Below, piece after piece: positions 28,548-37,037 of a stretch of 64,000 bases of DNA. The notes beneath the pieces were generated by a model. The model did not search any database. It saw nothing but the letters and a program-made list of their open reading frames with translations, and was not told the origin of the DNA. A program made the translations under genes and the position numbers. The first letter of the stretch is position 1; the number at the start of each line of letters is the position of its first letter. The DNA lies in contig JAUNGC010000008.1 of the NCBI GenBank assembly GCA_030524745.1, positions 1 through 64,000 on the forward strand, given 5' to 3'. Source of the DNA: Eubacteriales bacterium. GTDB lineage: Bacteria > Bacillota > Clostridia > Lachnospirales > Lachnospiraceae.

Positions 28548-30203
28548 ATGGCAGGAAAAAAGAATCATAAAAAACAATTAAGAAGAATCGAATTGCCGGA
28601 TAATCTGATCGGTATTCTGGCCGGTATTGCGACCGTTTTGTGCTGTTTTTGGCGAATAGGACTGACGAATTTGTTCGGGGATTTCGGAAACGCATATTAT
28701 TCCATCGCGTTTGACTGGTTTTTTCTGCTTTTTGTGCCTGTGGGGCTGGGAACCTTTCATGCGGTGTCTTCCATGGCGCTTTCACGCCTAGAACGGGGAA
28801 GCGTAAAAGGCGCGGCAAAGTTTGTGCGCCTGGCGGCGCTGGTCGGCCTGGTCTGTTGTCTTGGCATTTGGCTGTTGGGCTTTTTGCTCTCTGATTTTCT
28901 GATGGGGACTGTGATGGGCGTTCCCCTTGCGGGACTGGCTTTCAGAGGATTTTTGCCGGCTCTTTTGCCGGTCATCCTTTTACTGACGCTTTCCGGGGGC
29001 ATGGACGGATTCGGCGCAGATAAATCCGTGGATTTTGTGAGACTGGTGTTTTGCCTGCTCCTGTTTCTGGCCGGACCTGTTTTTGCCGTTCCTTTTTATG
29101 AATACGGACAAAAAGTGGGAGCCTTTTTGCAAAATGAGCAGTACGGCGCGGCGTATGGCGCTCTGGGCGGCGCTTTGGGCCTGCTGATCGCGGCGGTTCC
29201 CGGCGCGGTTGCAGCGCTCCTTGCATGGTGGAAAATGAGGCCCTCCATCCGTCATATGGCTCTGTCAGATGACGGCGGCAAAGGCGAGAAGGCTTTGCAG
29301 GCCTATCAGGGAATATTCCTGAAATCTTTGCCGGTTCTGGCGCCGGTTTTTCTGATCTCGATCGGTATGATTGGACAGAATCTGCTGTTTTTACGGATTT
29401 CCAAAGAAGAAGCGCAGACAAATTTGTTACAGATCTGGGGCATATATACCGGAAAAGTACGCGTGATTTTTCTGCTTCCCATATTTCTGTCCGTCGCTTT
29501 TGCCATGCGGATGCTTCCGGGACTGAAGGTCGGTTATCTGAAGCGGAATCTGAAGAAAAGCAGGGAAAGATGCATGGTAACTCTGCGCTGCGCAACTCTT
29601 TTTCTGGTACCGGCTGCAGTATTTATGGCCGTTCTGGCGCAGCCGCTGATGAGCGCATTCTTTTCCACAGGCGATATAGAAACGGCAGCCCTGCTTATGC
29701 GCATCGGATGTGCTTCCGTGATATTTTACGGACTCGCGGTTGCGCTGGGAGCGGTTTTGTACAGCATGGATATGACCTTTTCCCTCATTCTTAATACCGC
29801 ATTAGCGGTGGTGATTCATTTGTTTGCCTTATTTTTCCTGTTGGAACTTCTGGATCTGGGAATTTATGGCGTGCTGTATGCGAATATTATTCTGGCATTT
29901 GCGCTGACGTTGAGTTTTATGTTTTCCGTGCAGAGGCATATCAGGATTCGGATCAGTTGGCTCAGGATTTTTCTGGCTCCCTGTATGGGAGGAGCGGTGA
30001 TGGCGGCGGTCTGCGCGATTGTTGGTCTTGCGCTTTTGAAAAATGCACCCGGTACGGTCAACGTGCTGGTGAGCGCGCTGACAGGTTTTTTGGCGTATTT
30101 TGTGACGGTCGTCCGCATCAAAGGAGCTACGCCGAGGGAATTGCGCGCTTTCTGGGGCGGCGAGAAAATCATTGCGGTTGCAAAGCTGTTGCACATCATG
30201 TAA
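28548..30203 (+). CDS. MATE/MurJ-like polysaccharide flippase family membrane protein
   Basis: A 551-residue integral membrane protein with about 12-14 hydrophobic segments and a layout like the MOP superfamily (lipid II flippase MurJ, SpoVB, polysaccharide transporters). The segment FSTGDIETAALLMRIG is similar to the pattern seen in MurJ/SpoVB proteins. I cannot tell whether it flips lipid II or another polymer. It begins 9 bases after ybeY, with the ATG at 28548. A gene for peptidoglycan export among cell-envelope genes would fit the wider region. Confidence 0.75.
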   Translation: MAGKKNHKKQLRRIELPDNLIGILAGIATVLCCFWRIGLTNLFGDFGNAYYSIAFDWFFLLFVPVGLGTFHAVSSMALSRLERGSVKGAAKFVRLAALVGLVCCLGIWLLGFLLSDFLMGTVMGVPLAGLAFRGFLPALLPVILLLTLSGGMDGFGADKSVDFVRLVFCLLLFLAGPVFAVPFYEYGQKVGAFLQNEQYGAAYGALGGALGLLIAAVPGAVAALLAWWKMRPSIRHMALSDDGGKGEKALQAYQGIFLKSLPVLAPVFLISIGMIGQNLLFLRISKEEAQTNLLQIWGIYTGKVRVIFLLPIFLSVAFAMRMLPGLKVGYLKRNLKKSRERCMVTLRCATLFLVPAAVFMAVLAQPLMSAFFSTGDIETAALLMRIGCASVIFYGLAVALGAVLYSMDMTFSLILNTALAVVIHLFALFFLLELLDLGIYGVLYANIILAFALTLSFMFSVQRHIRIRISWLRIFLAPCMGGAVMAAVCAIVGLALLKNAPGTVNVLVSALTGFLAYFVTVVRIKGATPRELRAFWGGEKIIAVAKLLHIM

Positions 30204-30255
30204 AAATAGGAATAAGAAAATAAAAATGAGCTGATACTTTTTATGAGGTGAGGAT

Positions 30256-30873
30256 ATGCGCCAAATAAAAAGAATCGGCTTTTTATTTTATTCCTGCCTG
30301 CTTCTTGCGGCAGGATTTTACGGACATATAAAATATCAGGAATGGTTTTATCCGGGACAGCAGGCAAATGCAGAACTGTCATCCGGCAACGCGGACGCGG
30401 ATAATGCGCTGGAAGCTTCGGCTGCTTCAGGCCGGATTACCTGCGATACGCTTCTTGTGGTGCACAACTACGATCTGCAAACCCGGGAAGAGACGGAAAC
30501 GGCTGGTAAAGTTGCGGAAAAATATATCGGAATGAACCGGGAAGAATTTTTGAAGTGTATCGCGGATGAATCGGAGGCGCCTACGTTGCTGGAGCGCAGA
30601 GCAGGCCTGTCGGATGTGGAGGTGATCTCTTTTTCGGAAAACCGGATTGTTTTGAAAAAGTATTATCAAAAACCGCAGAAGACGGAAAAATTTTATCTTG
30701 CTTTGGCCGAAAATAAAGTAATTGTTTATGAAGAAGACCAAAGCACCGTTTATATGCGGACATCCATAGACGGAAGGGAACTGCCCCAGGAATTGCGGAA
30801 CGAAATTCTGCGGGGAAAGGAACTTCCGGGAAAAGCGGATTTGGAAAATTTTCTTGAGTCTTATGCAAGTTAG
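30256..30873 (+). CDS. BofC C-terminal-like, membrane-anchored protein
   Basis: The 205-residue protein has an N-terminal membrane anchor or signal segment (about residues 8-25) and a low-complexity Ala/Ser/Asn stretch. The C-terminal domain's end, with LPQELRNEILRGKEL and the final LENFLESYAS, follows the BofC pattern (LPxxxRxxLxxGxxxxxxxxLxxLLExYxS). In Bacillus BofC is secreted from the forespore and inhibits SpoIVB, part of the pro-sigma-K checkpoint. The match is by eye and by the C-terminal part only. It ends at 30873, just where the promoter of the following palindromic element lies. Confidence 0.65.
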   Translation: MRQIKRIGFLFYSCLLLAAGFYGHIKYQEWFYPGQQANAELSSGNADADNALEASAASGRITCDTLLVVHNYDLQTREETETAGKVAEKYIGMNREEFLKCIADESEAPTLLERRAGLSDVEVISFSENRIVLKKYYQKPQKTEKFYLALAENKVIVYEEDQSTVYMRTSIDGRELPQELRNEILRGKELPGKADLENFLESYAS

Positions 30874-30882
30874 TAGTATGAT
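30854..30882 (+). promoter_or_regulatory. candidate promoter before the palindromic element
   Basis: TTGAGT (30854-30859, 4/6) and TATGAT (30877-30882, 5/6) are separated by exactly 17 bases. The -35 box lies inside the last codons of the BofC-like gene. The start of transcription would be near 30889, about 18 bases before the left arm of the palindrome. This placement suggests the element is transcribed as an independent RNA or as the leader of the next gene. Confidence 0.55.
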
Positions 30883-30906
30883 AGTTACAGTTTTAGACCC
30901 TATGCA

Positions 30907-31102
30907 ATTTCTACAGCGGGCAGCGGCGCGGAGACAGGGTGGCGGTACGCAGGTCCTTCCCGGACGCGCTTGCGTTCGGGAAATGCGCAGCGGTACATAG
31001 GGCTGCAAAGGACGCAGCCCAAGAACCGGCGCGTTTCCAACGGTCTGGGCCAGGACCTGCGTACCGCTGCCCTGTCTCCGCGCCGCTGCCCGCCGTAGAA
31101 AT
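30907..31102. repeat. 196-base imperfect palindrome, candidate structured RNA or miniature element
   Basis: Left arm 30907-30957 and right arm 31052-31102 are 51 bases each and pair with 48 Watson-Crick pairs, two adjacent G-T pairs (30940-30941 with 31068-31069) and one A-C mismatch (30915 with 31094). The 94-base centre folds further. An 11-pair hairpin spans 30957-30982 with loop GCTT, sharing its outermost base with the arm. A branched arm (30983-31034) contains a perfect 7-pair hairpin GGGCTGC/GCAGCCC at 31000-31020. The arms are very GC-rich (20 of 24 bases at 30916-30939), unlike the flanks. No T-run follows the right arm, so it is not a usual terminator. No clear target-site duplication is seen. 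Function unknown. Confidence 0.85.
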
Positions 31103-31139
31103 CTCATGGAGAGCAACATAACGAAAGGCGGCTACCGGA

Positions 31140-32375
31140 ATGAGACGGATCGGCATTATCGGAGGCGGCGCTTCCGGGATGATGGCGGCAGTCGCTGCGG
31201 CGAGAAGCGGCGCGCAGGTTACCATTCTGGAGAAGAGAGACCGTGTCGGGAAGAAAATACTGGCCACCGGAAACGGCAGATGCAATCTGTCGAACCGGGA
31301 CTTTTGTGTGGAACGGGATTACAGAAGTCATGATATCGGAAAGCTTTCCCGGTATTTTGAACAATTCGGCGTAGCGGAAACAATCGCGTTTTTTCAGGAT
31401 ATAGGCATGCTTTTAACAGACCGGAACGGGTATCTGTATCCCCGCAGCATGCAGGCGTCTGCGGTTCTGGATCTTTTTCTGGGGGAACTGGACCGGCTCT
31501 CGGTCCGGATCGTCTGTGAATGTAAGATATCCAAAATCGAAAAAGGGAAAAAAGGCTTTCTGGTTTCTGCCAATCAGGGAAACTTTTCCTTTGACTCTTT
31601 GATCCTTTCCGGCGGAAGCGGCGCCGGAATCAACGGGAAGGAAGGCCTTGGCGTTTTTGATCTGGCAAAAGATATGGGGCTGCCGCTTTATGAGCCGCTT
31701 CCGGCGCTGACCGGGCTGCGCTGCGGGGAACGTTTTTTTAAGGCGCTGGCGGGCGTTCGGTGCATGGCTGCCATCACGCTGCGCATTGCGGACGGCAACC
31801 GGAAGAAGGTTTATGAGGAAACCGGAGAATTGCAGTTGACCGACTATGGGATTTCGGGGATTCCGGTCTTTCAGTTCAGCCGGTATGCCAGCGAAGCGCT
31901 GTATGAGAAAAGGCAGGTGGAGGCTGTCATCAATTTCCTGCCGGAAATCGCGGCATCGGAATGGAAGGCTTTCAGCCAAAGACAATATGAAGTATGCAGA
32001 GGCAAAAGCGCAGGCCTTTTGGGAAGCGGAATATTACATAAGAAAATCGTGCAGGTTTTGCTGGCGGAATGCGGCTTAAAGCCCGGAGATATCGTTTCGG
32101 AGGATACAAAGAAACGGATTTTTTCCATGTTTGAACGGATGCGGGGATTGAAGGTTTCGGTCGTGGGAAGCAACCCGATGGAGCAGTCGCAGGTGTGCAT
32201 GGGCGGCGTTTCTCTGGCCCGGCTGGACGAAAATCTGCAGGCAAAGCAAATTCCCGGCCTTTTTCTGTGCGGGGAAATGCTGGATGTGGACGGCCGTTGC
32301 GGCGGTTATAACCTGCAGTGGGCATGGAGCAGCGGTTTTATCGCAGGCAGCGCCGCGGCAAAAGGCTGTCCGTGA
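31140..32375 (+). CDS. HI0933-like NAD(P)/FAD-dependent flavoprotein
   Basis: A 411-residue flavoprotein of the HI0933/BaiN family, with the N-terminal FAD-binding GGGASGMMAAVAAA at residues 8-21. A second family segment is ILATGNGRCNLSN, and the C-terminal VDGRCGGYNLQWAWSSG is also typical. Members are aminoacetone-oxidase-like or reductive enzymes; BaiN acts in bile acid 7-dehydroxylation, but most members have unknown substrates. The ribosome-binding site AAAGG is somewhat far from the ATG. The gene follows the palindrome after 37 bases, and another flavoprotein gene follows it. Confidence 0.88.
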   Translation: MRRIGIIGGGASGMMAAVAAARSGAQVTILEKRDRVGKKILATGNGRCNLSNRDFCVERDYRSHDIGKLSRYFEQFGVAETIAFFQDIGMLLTDRNGYLYPRSMQASAVLDLFLGELDRLSVRIVCECKISKIEKGKKGFLVSANQGNFSFDSLILSGGSGAGINGKEGLGVFDLAKDMGLPLYEPLPALTGLRCGERFFKALAGVRCMAAITLRIADGNRKKVYEETGELQLTDYGISGIPVFQFSRYASEALYEKRQVEAVINFLPEIAASEWKAFSQRQYEVCRGKSAGLLGSGILHKKIVQVLLAECGLKPGDIVSEDTKKRIFSMFERMRGLKVSVVGSNPMEQSQVCMGGVSLARLDENLQAKQIPGLFLCGEMLDVDGRCGGYNLQWAWSSGFIAGSAAAKGCP

Positions 32376-32412
32376 GTATAAATGCCGCGCAGACGGCAGA
32401 ATGAGAGAAAAG

Positions 32413-34011
32413 ATGATACGAATTAATCAGTTGAAATTGCCGCCGGGACATTCTTCGGAAGCGTTATATGAGCACTGCGCCCGGACGCTGAAAATAAAAA
32501 GAGAGCAAATTGAAAAACTGACCATCCGCAGGCAGTCCATTGACGCCAGAAAGAAACCGGAAATATGGCTGTCCTATGCGGTGGATCTGAAAATAAAAGG
32601 CATCGGAGAGGAAAAATGCGTGGCCCGCTGTCATAACAGCAACGTATCGGTCGCGTCCGAAAAAAAGTACCGGTTTCCCGAAAGCGGACAGAAGAAGCTG
32701 ACGCATCGTCCCGTAATCATCGGAAGCGGTCCGGCCGGCCTGTTTTGCGGATATCTGCTGGCACAGCACGGGTATCGCCCGATCGTGCTGGAAAGAGGAA
32801 AGTCTGTGGATTTACGGCAGAAGGATGTGGAAGCCTTCTGGAACGGTTCTCCGCTGAATCCTGAATCCAATGTTTCCTTCGGGGAAGGCGGCGCAGGCAC
32901 GTTTTCCGACGGAAAGCTGAACACGCTGATTAAGGACAAGGACGGACGGGGGCGGGAGGCTCTTTCCATCTTTGTGGAAAACGGCGCGCAGCCGGAAATT
33001 TTGTATGAAGCCAAACCTCATATCGGCACGGATGTTCTGACCGGTGTAGTCAAAAATATGCGAAAACAGATTGAAAGCCGGGGCGGCGAGGTTTTCTTTG
33101 AAAGCCGCGTGGACGCCCTGTTGACGAATCAGGGACATATAAGCGGCGTTGTCCTGGCTGACGGCAGGGAAATTCCTGCGCAGGCGGTGGTGCTGGCGAT
33201 CGGGCACAGCGCCCGGGATACCTTTGCATGGCTTCATGAGATGGGAGCGGACATGGAAGCGAAAGCCTTTGCCGTGGGCCTTCGGACAGAGCATCCGCAG
33301 ACGCTGATTAATGCCGCGCAGTACGGCAGTCCGGAGCCGGAGCATTTGCCGCCGTCTCCCTATAAGGTGACGGCGCAGACACAGAACGGGCGGGGCGTCT
33401 ATTCCTTCTGTATGTGTCCCGGCGGTTATGTGGTCAATGCCAGTACGGAACCGGGGCGGATGGTGGTCAACGGAATGAGTTACAGCAGTCGGGATTCCCA
33501 TAATGCCAACAGCGCGATTATTGTTTCCGTCACGCCAAAGGATTACGGCGCGGACGGGCCGCTGGCGGGCGTCGCGTTTCAGCGCCGGCTGGAAGAAGCC
33601 GCATGGCAGGCGGGAAGGGGCCGTATTCCGGTGCAGCGTTACGGCGATTTTTCTAAAAAAGCCACAAGCGGACATGTGCCCGAAGACTTTGCGCCCTGTA
33701 TGAAGGGCGACTGGCAGTTTGCGGATGTGGCGTCCGTTCTGCCGGAAGCGGTCAGGGATTCTTTTAGAGAGGGAATGGAGCAGTTTGGCAGGATCATTCC
33801 GGGATTTGACGATGAAAATGTTCTGGTATCCGGCATTGAAAGCCGGACTTCTTCGCCGGTCAGGATCAGGCGGGACGAAACCTTTCAGTCCAATATCCGC
33901 GGGCTTTATCCCTGCGGCGAGGGCGCGGGATATGCGGGCGGCATCACATCGGCCGCCATGGACGGTATGCGGATTGCGGAAGTGATTGCGGCAGAATATG
34001 CGCCTTTTTAA
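32413..34011 (+). CDS. FAD-dependent dehydrogenase-like protein (COG2509 type)
   Basis: A 532-residue flavoprotein. The N-terminal part (about residues 1-95, MIRINQLKLPPGHS) is a small domain found before the oxidoreductase part in this family. The FAD motif IIGSGPAGLFCGYLLA is near 102. SFGEGGAGTFSDGKLNT and the C-terminal GEGAGYAGGITSAAMDG are also family-typical. The substrate is unknown. The start is placed at ATG 32413 because homologues begin this way; ATG 32401 is an alternative, and a longer reading back to 32284 would overlap the previous gene. It lies about 37 bases behind the HI0933-like gene, so two flavoproteins are paired. Confidence 0.85.
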   Translation: MIRINQLKLPPGHSSEALYEHCARTLKIKREQIEKLTIRRQSIDARKKPEIWLSYAVDLKIKGIGEEKCVARCHNSNVSVASEKKYRFPESGQKKLTHRPVIIGSGPAGLFCGYLLAQHGYRPIVLERGKSVDLRQKDVEAFWNGSPLNPESNVSFGEGGAGTFSDGKLNTLIKDKDGRGREALSIFVENGAQPEILYEAKPHIGTDVLTGVVKNMRKQIESRGGEVFFESRVDALLTNQGHISGVVLADGREIPAQAVVLAIGHSARDTFAWLHEMGADMEAKAFAVGLRTEHPQTLINAAQYGSPEPEHLPPSPYKVTAQTQNGRGVYSFCMCPGGYVVNASTEPGRMVVNGMSYSSRDSHNANSAIIVSVTPKDYGADGPLAGVAFQRRLEEAAWQAGRGRIPVQRYGDFSKKATSGHVPEDFAPCMKGDWQFADVASVLPEAVRDSFREGMEQFGRIIPGFDDENVLVSGIESRTSSPVRIRRDETFQSNIRGLYPCGEGAGYAGGITSAAMDGMRIAEVIAAEYAPF

Positions 34012-34060
34012 GGTTGAAGATGAAAATATGCACGATTGCGTGCAGAAATGAGGAGAACTT

Positions 34061-34930
34061 ATGAAAAATGACCGGGAAATGATCCGGGAGAAAAAGCGGA
34101 TTGTGGTGAAAATCGGGTCTTCGTCCCTGCAGCATGCGCAGACGGGAGATCTGGACTATATCAGACTGGACGTGCTGGTGCGGGAGTTGTGTAATCTGCG
34201 CAATCAGGGAAAGGATGTGGCGCTGGTGACCTCCGGCGCAATCGCGCAGGGCAGAAAGGCCGTCAATCTGACGCACTCTGCGATGGAGGAAAATCCGATT
34301 GCGGTGAAGCAGGCCTGCGCCGCGGTGGGACAGGCCAGACTGATGATGGCCTACCAGAAAATATTTGCGGAATACAATCAGGTGGCGGCGCAGATTCTGA
34401 TGACCCGTCATACGGTCGATGATGAAATGAACCGGACCAACGCCCAGAATACCTTTGAAGAACTTTTTAAGCTGGGAGTGATCCCGATCGTCAATGAAAA
34501 CGATACGGTGGCGACTCATGAAATTGAAATAGGAGATAACGATACCCTTTCGGCGGTGGTGGCGTCCATGATCGGCGCCGATCTTTTGATTCTTTTGTCG
34601 GACATCGACGGGCTTTATACCGACGATCCGAGGCAGAATCCCAACGCGGTCTTTGTGGAGACGGTGCGGCATCTGGACGATTCTTTCATGCAGATGGGAA
34701 AGAAAAGCACCGGAAGCACGGTGGGGACGGGCGGCATGTCCACGAAGCTTGGGGCCGCGAAGATCGCCACCAGCAGCGGCGCGGACATGATTATCGCAAA
34801 CAGCAGCGATATCCGCATCATACACCGGATCATGGACGGCCGCAATTTCGGCACGCTTTTTATGGCTGAGAAAGATGAAACATTTAACCTGTCGGCGTTT
34901 CTGGAAGAAATGCATGACAGAAAGGGCTGA
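34061..34930 (+). CDS. proB: glutamate 5-kinase
   Basis: ProB phosphorylates glutamate at the gamma position, the first step of proline synthesis. The amino-acid kinase domain spans almost all of the 289 residues: VVKIGSSSL, LVTSGAIAQG, VNENDTVAT and the GTGGMSTKLGAA segment are all seen. The C-terminal PUA domain present in the longer (about 370-residue) forms is absent. Short ProB proteins without it are known, so this is probably not a truncation. proA follows, but two other genes stand between them. Confidence 0.95.
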   Translation: MKNDREMIREKKRIVVKIGSSSLQHAQTGDLDYIRLDVLVRELCNLRNQGKDVALVTSGAIAQGRKAVNLTHSAMEENPIAVKQACAAVGQARLMMAYQKIFAEYNQVAAQILMTRHTVDDEMNRTNAQNTFEELFKLGVIPIVNENDTVATHEIEIGDNDTLSAVVASMIGADLLILLSDIDGLYTDDPRQNPNAVFVETVRHLDDSFMQMGKKSTGSTVGTGGMSTKLGAAKIATSSGADMIIANSSDIRIIHRIMDGRNFGTLFMAEKDETFNLSAFLEEMHDRKG

Positions 34931-34940
34931 GGATATCAAT

Positions 34941-35162
34941 ATGGAAGACAAAATCAGGCGGATCAACGAACTTTATCATAAATCCAAATCCGTGGGGCTG
35001 ACGGAGGCGGAAAAAGCGGAACAGCAGTCGCTGCGGAAGGAGTTTATCGCTTCCGTGCGGGCGAATGTGAAAAGCCAGTTAAATAATATCAGCATTGAAC
35101 AGGAAGACGGAACGGTGGAAAACCTGGGAGAAAAGTATGGCGGACAGTCAAACAGTCACTGA
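34941..35162 (+). CDS. DUF896 (YnzC-like) family protein
   Basis: A 73-residue protein with the DUF896 pattern: INELYHKSKSVGLTEAEKAEQ, QSLRKEFIASVRANVKSQL. Members are small two-helix proteins of unknown role; in Bacillus YnzC is SOS-linked. It starts at ATG 34941 just after the proB stop and overlaps the next gene by 26 bases. The overlap and the tight fit suggest translational coupling with the cyclo-ligase. Confidence 0.88.
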   Translation: MEDKIRRINELYHKSKSVGLTEAEKAEQQSLRKEFIASVRANVKSQLNNISIEQEDGTVENLGEKYGGQSNSH

Positions 35163-35700
35163 ACTGCGCCGGGAGAAAATCCGCCTGCGCCGCGGGATGT
35201 CAAAAGAAGAACGGATGCAAAAGAGCGCAGCCGTCACCGGGCTGCTTTTGGCGCATGAAAGATATCGGACGGCGGATACCATTCTTGTTTATGTCTCTTA
35301 TGGAGAAGAGATATCCACGCCGGAACTGATCCGAACCGCACTGGCGCAGGGAAAACGGGTTTTCTGTCCCAGAGTGGAAGGAAAAGAAATGGAATTTTAC
35401 CAAATTTTCTCCATGGAAGAACTGACGGCAGGCTTTCACGGAATTTTGGAACCAAAAGCGGATGCCCCCGCTTTTGACGGACGGGAAAAGGGAAATGTAC
35501 TGCTTTTGGCGCCGGGAACCGTTTTTGACCGGACGGGTCACAGAATCGGCTACGGCGGGGGATATTATGACCGCTATCTGGCGCGTTTTTTGAAAGCGGA
35601 AAGACCGTACTGTATCGGGCTGTGCTTCGCGTGTCAGCTTACAGAGCGGATTGAACCAAAAGCCCATGACATTGTCATGGATGCTGTCATTTTTTCATAA
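35137..35700 (+). CDS. 5-formyltetrahydrofolate cyclo-ligase
   Basis: This enzyme converts 5-formyl-THF to 5,10-methenyl-THF with ATP and rescues stored or inhibitory folate. The 187-residue protein has the family segments YVSYGEEISTPELI, LLLAPGTVFDRTGHRIGYGGGYYDRYL (shortened) and a final AHDIVMDAVI. The start is ATG 35137, with GGGAG (35126-35130) upstream, inside the DUF896 gene. It complements fhs and folD elsewhere in the window. It separates proB from proA, which is unusual. Confidence 0.93.
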   Translation: MADSQTVTELRREKIRLRRGMSKEERMQKSAAVTGLLLAHERYRTADTILVYVSYGEEISTPELIRTALAQGKRVFCPRVEGKEMEFYQIFSMEELTAGFHGILEPKADAPAFDGREKGNVLLLAPGTVFDRTGHRIGYGGGYYDRYLARFLKAERPYCIGLCFACQLTERIEPKAHDIVMDAVIFS

Positions 35701-35766
35701 TATTGACGAGGGAGAGCGGGCTTTTGCCCGAATGATACAAATTGACTTTGAAAGGAGGAAAAAGGA

Positions 35767-37020
35767 ATGACCAATCTGCAGGAAATGGGAAAAAAGGCGA
35801 TTGCCGCCAAATATGTGCTGGGCGCTTTGACAAGTGAAGAAAAGGACCGGGCGCTGACGGCGGCGGCAGACGCGCTGCTGGAACGTACCGGCGAGATATT
35901 GAAGGCGAATGAAAAGGACCTGGAAGAGGGACGAAAAAACGGCATGCATCCCGGTATGCTGGACAGGCTGGCTCTGAACGAACAAAGGGTGGCGGCAATG
36001 GCGGAGGGACTTGTACAGATCGCCCATCTGCCCGATCCCATCGGAGAAACTCTGGAAACCTTTAAACGGCCAAACGGCCTGGAAATCAGCAAACGGCGCG
36101 TGCCTTTGGGCGTGATCGGCATCATCTATGAATCCCGCCCCAATGTGACGGCAGATGCCTTCGGACTTTGCTTTAAGGCCGGCAATGCCGTGATTTTAAA
36201 GGGCGGCCGGGATGCGCTTTTTTCCAATATTGCCATTGAAGCTGTGCTGCGCGACGCTCTTTTGGGCGTCGGAATCAATCCGGATGCAATTCAGTTGATT
36301 AAGGATACGGACCGGGCGGTCACCAACGCGTTTATGCGTTTAAACGGCTATGTGGATGTATTGATCCCCAGAGGCGGAGCCGGGCTGATCCGCGCCGTGG
36401 TGGAAAACAGCACGGTGCCTGTGATTGAAACCGGAACGGGAAACTGTCACATCTTTGTGGACGAGGATGCGGATTTGACCAAAGCGGTCAACATCATCAT
36501 CAATGCGAAAACCCAGCGGATCGGCGTTTGCAACGCCTGTGAATCTCTGGTGATTCATGACAAAGTGCGGGAAGCGCTTTTACCGGCGCTGAAAAAGGCG
36601 CTGCAGGAACATCATGTGGAGATGCGCGCCGATGAACGGATTCGCAGCGTGATTGGAGAGGAAGATTGCCTGGCGGCGACCGAGGAAGATTACGGAACGG
36701 AGTATCTGGATTATATTCTGTCCATGAAAACGGTGGATTCTGTGGAGGAAGCGATTGACCACATTAACCGTTATAATACGGGACATTCCGATGCGATCAT
36801 TACGGAAAATGAAGCCCATGCCGAACAGTTTTTAAACGGTGTGGATTCGGCCTGCGTCTATGTCAATGCGTCTACCCGGTTCACGGACGGCTTTGAATTC
36901 GGCTTCGGCGCGGAAATCGGAATCAGCACCCAGAAGCTGCATGCGAGAGGCCCTATGGGATTGAAGGAGTTGACCGCTTATAAGTATACCATCCGCGGAA
37001 ACGGACAGGTGCGTAGCTGA
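35767..37020 (+). CDS. proA: glutamate-5-semialdehyde dehydrogenase
   Basis: ProA reduces gamma-glutamyl phosphate to glutamate semialdehyde with NADPH. The 417-residue protein has the catalytic cysteine region [11 protein letters not shown] and the segment [18 protein letters not shown]. It has a very strong AAAGGAGG ribosome-binding site. The 66-base gap before it contains the small hairpin CGGGC-TTTT-GCCCG (35717-35730), without a T-run, so ProB and ProA may still be on one transcript. A dehydrogenase of the lactate/malate family follows after 17 bases. Confidence 0.96.
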   Translation: MTNLQEMGKKAIAAKYVLGALTSEEKDRALTAAADALLERTGEILKANEKDLEEGRKNGMHPGMLDRLALNEQRVAAMAEGLVQIAHLPDPIGETLETFKRPNGLEISKRRVPLGVIGIIYESRPNVTADAFGLCFKAGNAVILKGGRDALFSNIAIEAVLRDALLGVGINPDAIQLIKDTDRAVTNAFMRLNGYVDVLIPRGGAGLIRAVVENSTVPVIETGTGNCHIFVDEDADLTKAVNIIINAKTQRIGVCNACESLVIHDKVREALLPALKKALQEHHVEMRADERIRSVIGEEDCLAATEEDYGTEYLDYILSMKTVDSVEEAIDHINRYNTGHSDAIITENEAHAEQFLNGVDSACVYVNASTRFTDGFEFGFGAEIGISTQKLHARGPMGLKELTAYKYTIRGNGQVRS

Positions 37021-37037
37021 AAAAGGAGAAAACTGCT

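Noticed and set aside
30907..31102. TTTCTAC...GTAGAAA ends resemble the Cas12a repeat stem
   Set aside because: Only five to seven bases are shared. There is no array, spacer, cas gene or second copy in the window.
30939..31121. 60-codon open frame inside the palindrome
   Set aside because: It lies entirely in the GC-rich structured element, has no ribosome-binding site and its sequence is explained by the inverted repeat.
35717..35730. Hairpin CGGGC-TTTT-GCCCG before proA as terminator
   Set aside because: It has no T-run after the stem and is too short to stop transcription reliably.
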